A stretch of 64,000 nt of DNA from Pirellulales bacterium. GTDB lineage: Bacteria > Planctomycetota > Planctomycetia > Pirellulales > JAEUIK01. This document shows, in pieces, positions 62,645 through 64,000 of the stretch (its first letter is position 1; every line of letters begins with the position of its first letter). Made by a program: the position numbers and the translations under genes. The stretch lies in the NCBI GenBank assembly GCA_019694455.1, contig JAIBBY010000025.1:1-64000 (forward strand), given 5' to 3'. The notes under the pieces were generated by a model, which was given only the letters and a program-made list of their open reading frames with translations, was not told the origin of the DNA and did no database searches.

Positions 62645-62994
62645 CGCACTCTCCTTGGGATGTTGCTCGACCGTGGGTCGCGGCGAGCGAGGGTCGTACG
62701 GCCGCGCATGACATAGCGCGGTCGCCGAAGAGGTCCTGCCCATGCGGCGAACGACATCCTTCGCCGTACGGAATGAAGCCTGCCCGTCTACCTAACTAGA
62801 CGTCGGCCGTGCCCTAAATCGGACGCGCTTTGCCAAAAAAAAGCGGAAACTTCCTGCCCAAAGCTCACGTCCCGCTTTCCAAGCGCTGCGCCAACGCGCT
62901 AAGCGCCACGCATGCGGTCGGAGCGCTAAACCAATCCCCCACCACGGAGTGATGCGCGAGTCAGCCATGCGCCCTGCACTGCCGCCGCACAGCG
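62645..62994. other. Intergenic region upstream of the PEP-CTERM gene
   Basis: These 350 nt carry the promoter side of the leftward PEP-CTERM gene. No gene, RNA or strong promoter was found. A run of eight A near 62835 is followed by GCGGAAAC, but I assign it no meaning. Confidence 0.4.
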
Positions 62995-63141
62995 CGCGGC
63001 TAGTGCCTTCTCCCCGGCCCGTGGGGAGAAGGTGAAGCGCGCGGAAAAACTCCCCTGGCCCTTAGCTCTTCTTGCGGCTGCGCCGGTGCGCCACCAGGGC
63101 GCTGGCGCCCAATAGCGACCAGATCGCCACGCTCGCCGGCT
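62995..63141. repeat. Duplicated segment, copy B
   Basis: A near-copy of 61756-61899. Its hairpin is longer: CCTTCTCCCC (63006-63015) and GGGGAGAAGG (63023-63032) form a perfect 10-bp stem. The copy then continues into the coding end of the PEP-CTERM gene. It breaks off at CAGCCGGCGAGC, where copy A has GAGCCGGCGAGC, and new sequence follows. Confidence 0.9.
63062..63141 (-). pseudogene. Fragment of a PEP-CTERM gene tail
   Basis: Read on the minus strand, this fragment gives PASVAIWSLLGASALVAHRR followed by SRKKS and a stop (TAA). It is the last ~26 codons of the complete gene at 61820-62644. No start codon or rest of the gene is present; the fragment lies directly after the stop of the next gene, which has its own sorting tail. 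It is a remnant of duplication or recombination. Confidence 0.85.
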
Positions 63142-63162
63142 GCAGGTCGGATGATTTACGCC

Positions 63163-64000
63163 TCATCGGTGGCGGAATCGCACCAATAACACGAATCCGC
63201 CGAGCGCCGCGAGCACGAGGGCCGATGGCTCAGGGATGGGCTCGACCTCGAAGTTATAGGTCGTCGCAGCGCTACCAACGAAGCCGATCGTGATATTATC
63301 GACATACCCGGCGTATGTGCCCCATCCCGAGCCAATGCCGGAGCTAAGGCCGTAGACGACGCTATTGGCATCCATGTGCAGGCCACCGCCCGAGGGCGTG
63401 AAGCCGCCTGCGGACCCCCACACAGAAAGGGATTGCCAGTTGCCTGCGGTATCGAAATTTCCATTGCCAAACCAGACCTGCCACAGATTGGCGGCGGACA
63501 CGTCGTCGGTATTCCATTGGTCGGTGGGCACCGAATTGTCTGTTTGATAGGCACGCTCGTAGACCAGATAGCCACGATCGTTGGCAGTGCCGAAATTACC
63601 GTCGGCATCGACGTAGAGCCGCAGCACAGTGTGTTGCGACGCGGCGCTGGATGAGCTCTTGTACCAGTCGTAAGCCAGACTGTTGATGCCGGCGAGGGTT
63701 CCCATCGAAACTAAGCCACCGAGGCCGTTGGTATTGAGGTACTCGAGATCGCTCTTCGAACTAGGGCCGCTCGGGCCTTGCGTGCCGTTGAACCAGGCCG
63801 AACCGTTGCCACTGCGTGGATTGTTGGTTCGAATGCCGACGTGACCGTTGTTGCGAACGTTGTTGTATGTCCACCCGCTCGCGCCCAGCGCTGCGCCTGG
63901 AGTCGAAGGGGTAGTGTTTGTTCCCGTGGCATTGGTGAAGTCGTCACCCGGCGCGACATTGTTTGCAGGAACCACGACATTGGCAGCATGGACTGGAAGG
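63163..64000 (-). CDS. PEP-CTERM secreted protein, 5' end cut by the window edge
   Basis: At least 278 residues are visible; the start lies beyond the right edge. The first visible residues, LPVHAANVVVPANNVAPGDD, look like the end of a signal peptide and the mature start. The central part is rich in Asn, Gly and Ser with many aromatics, e.g. NSLAYDWYKSSSSAASQHTV and LRLYVDADGNFGTANDRGYL. This suggests an extracellular beta-sandwich. The C-terminus is PIPEPSALVLAALGGFVLLV with RFRHR, a PEP-CTERM signal. No family assignment is possible beyond that. Confidence 0.85.
   Translation of the reverse strand, partial: LPVHAANVVVPANNVAPGDDFTNATGTNTTPSTPGAALGASGWTYNNVRNNGHVGIRTNNPRSGNGSAWFNGTQGPSGPSSKSDLEYLNTNGLGGLVSMGTLAGINSLAYDWYKSSSSAASQHTVLRLYVDADGNFGTANDRGYLVYERAYQTDNSVPTDQWNTDDVSAANLWQVWFGNGNFDTAGNWQSLSVWGSAGGFTPSGGGLHMDANSVVYGLSSGIGSGWGTYAGYVDNITIGFVGSAATTYNFEVEPIPEPSALVLAALGGFVLLVRFRHR

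Noticed and set aside
62995-63141. Copy B considered as a mobile element or second CRISPR-like repeat
   Set aside because: Only two copies, no transposase, no terminal repeats and no regular spacing.

Overview
The window reads as chromosomal DNA of a planctomycete, most likely from the Pirellulales. This is inferred from GC-rich DNA, several secreted proteins ending in dockerin-like repeats plus PEP-CTERM tails, repeated PQQ-type propeller proteins, a Planctomycetes-style cytochrome/azurin fusion, and RND pump genes with paired TolC-like proteins. No rRNA, tRNA or insertion sequence was seen.

Region 1 (1-9170) is a type I-G (formerly I-U) CRISPR-Cas locus. The array runs off the left edge. 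Reading leftwards from 9170, the operon is cas3 (helicase plus C-terminal HD), cas8, cas7/csb1, cas5-cas6/csb2, cas2, a cas4-cas1 fusion, a putative leader and the array. A perfect 10-bp hairpin lies just upstream of cas3.

Region 2 (9171-24000) holds a small secreted protein, a four-gene RND efflux operon (permease, lipoprotein adaptor, two tandem TolC-like proteins), a His-rich secreted protein, a matrixin-like protease with dockerin-like and PEP-CTERM parts, and a secreted beta-helix protein.

Region 3 (24001-37355) is mostly metabolic or secreted functions: an NAD(P)-binding oxidoreductase, a VOC protein, an SGNH hydrolase with the same dockerin/PEP-CTERM tail, two adjacent acyl-CoA dehydrogenases, a 1316-residue multidomain protein (TIM barrel, cytochrome c, propeller, azurin), a PQQ-like propeller protein and a penicillin acylase family protein.

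Region 4 (37561-40975) is the most unusual part. Four overlapping genes encode what looks like a Rad50/SbcC ATPase split at its zinc hook. The N-terminal half carries Walker A and ends just after CPTC. The C-terminal half carries the signature, Walker B and H-loop. An Mre11/SbcD-like nuclease and a small coiled-coil protein are encoded between the halves.

Region 5 (40972-52159) is a complete urease operon (ureABCEFGD) with a divergent urea transporter, followed by an OprP-like porin, a two-component system and a small membrane protein.

Region 6 (52429-64000) holds a mini propeller protein, a large carboxypeptidase-regulatory-like/thioredoxin protein, a Tat-exported PhoD phosphatase, another propeller protein, a CocE/NonD hydrolase, a HicB-HicA-like pair and two PEP-CTERM proteins. 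A copy of the first one's 3' end has been pasted behind the second, which is cut by the window end.
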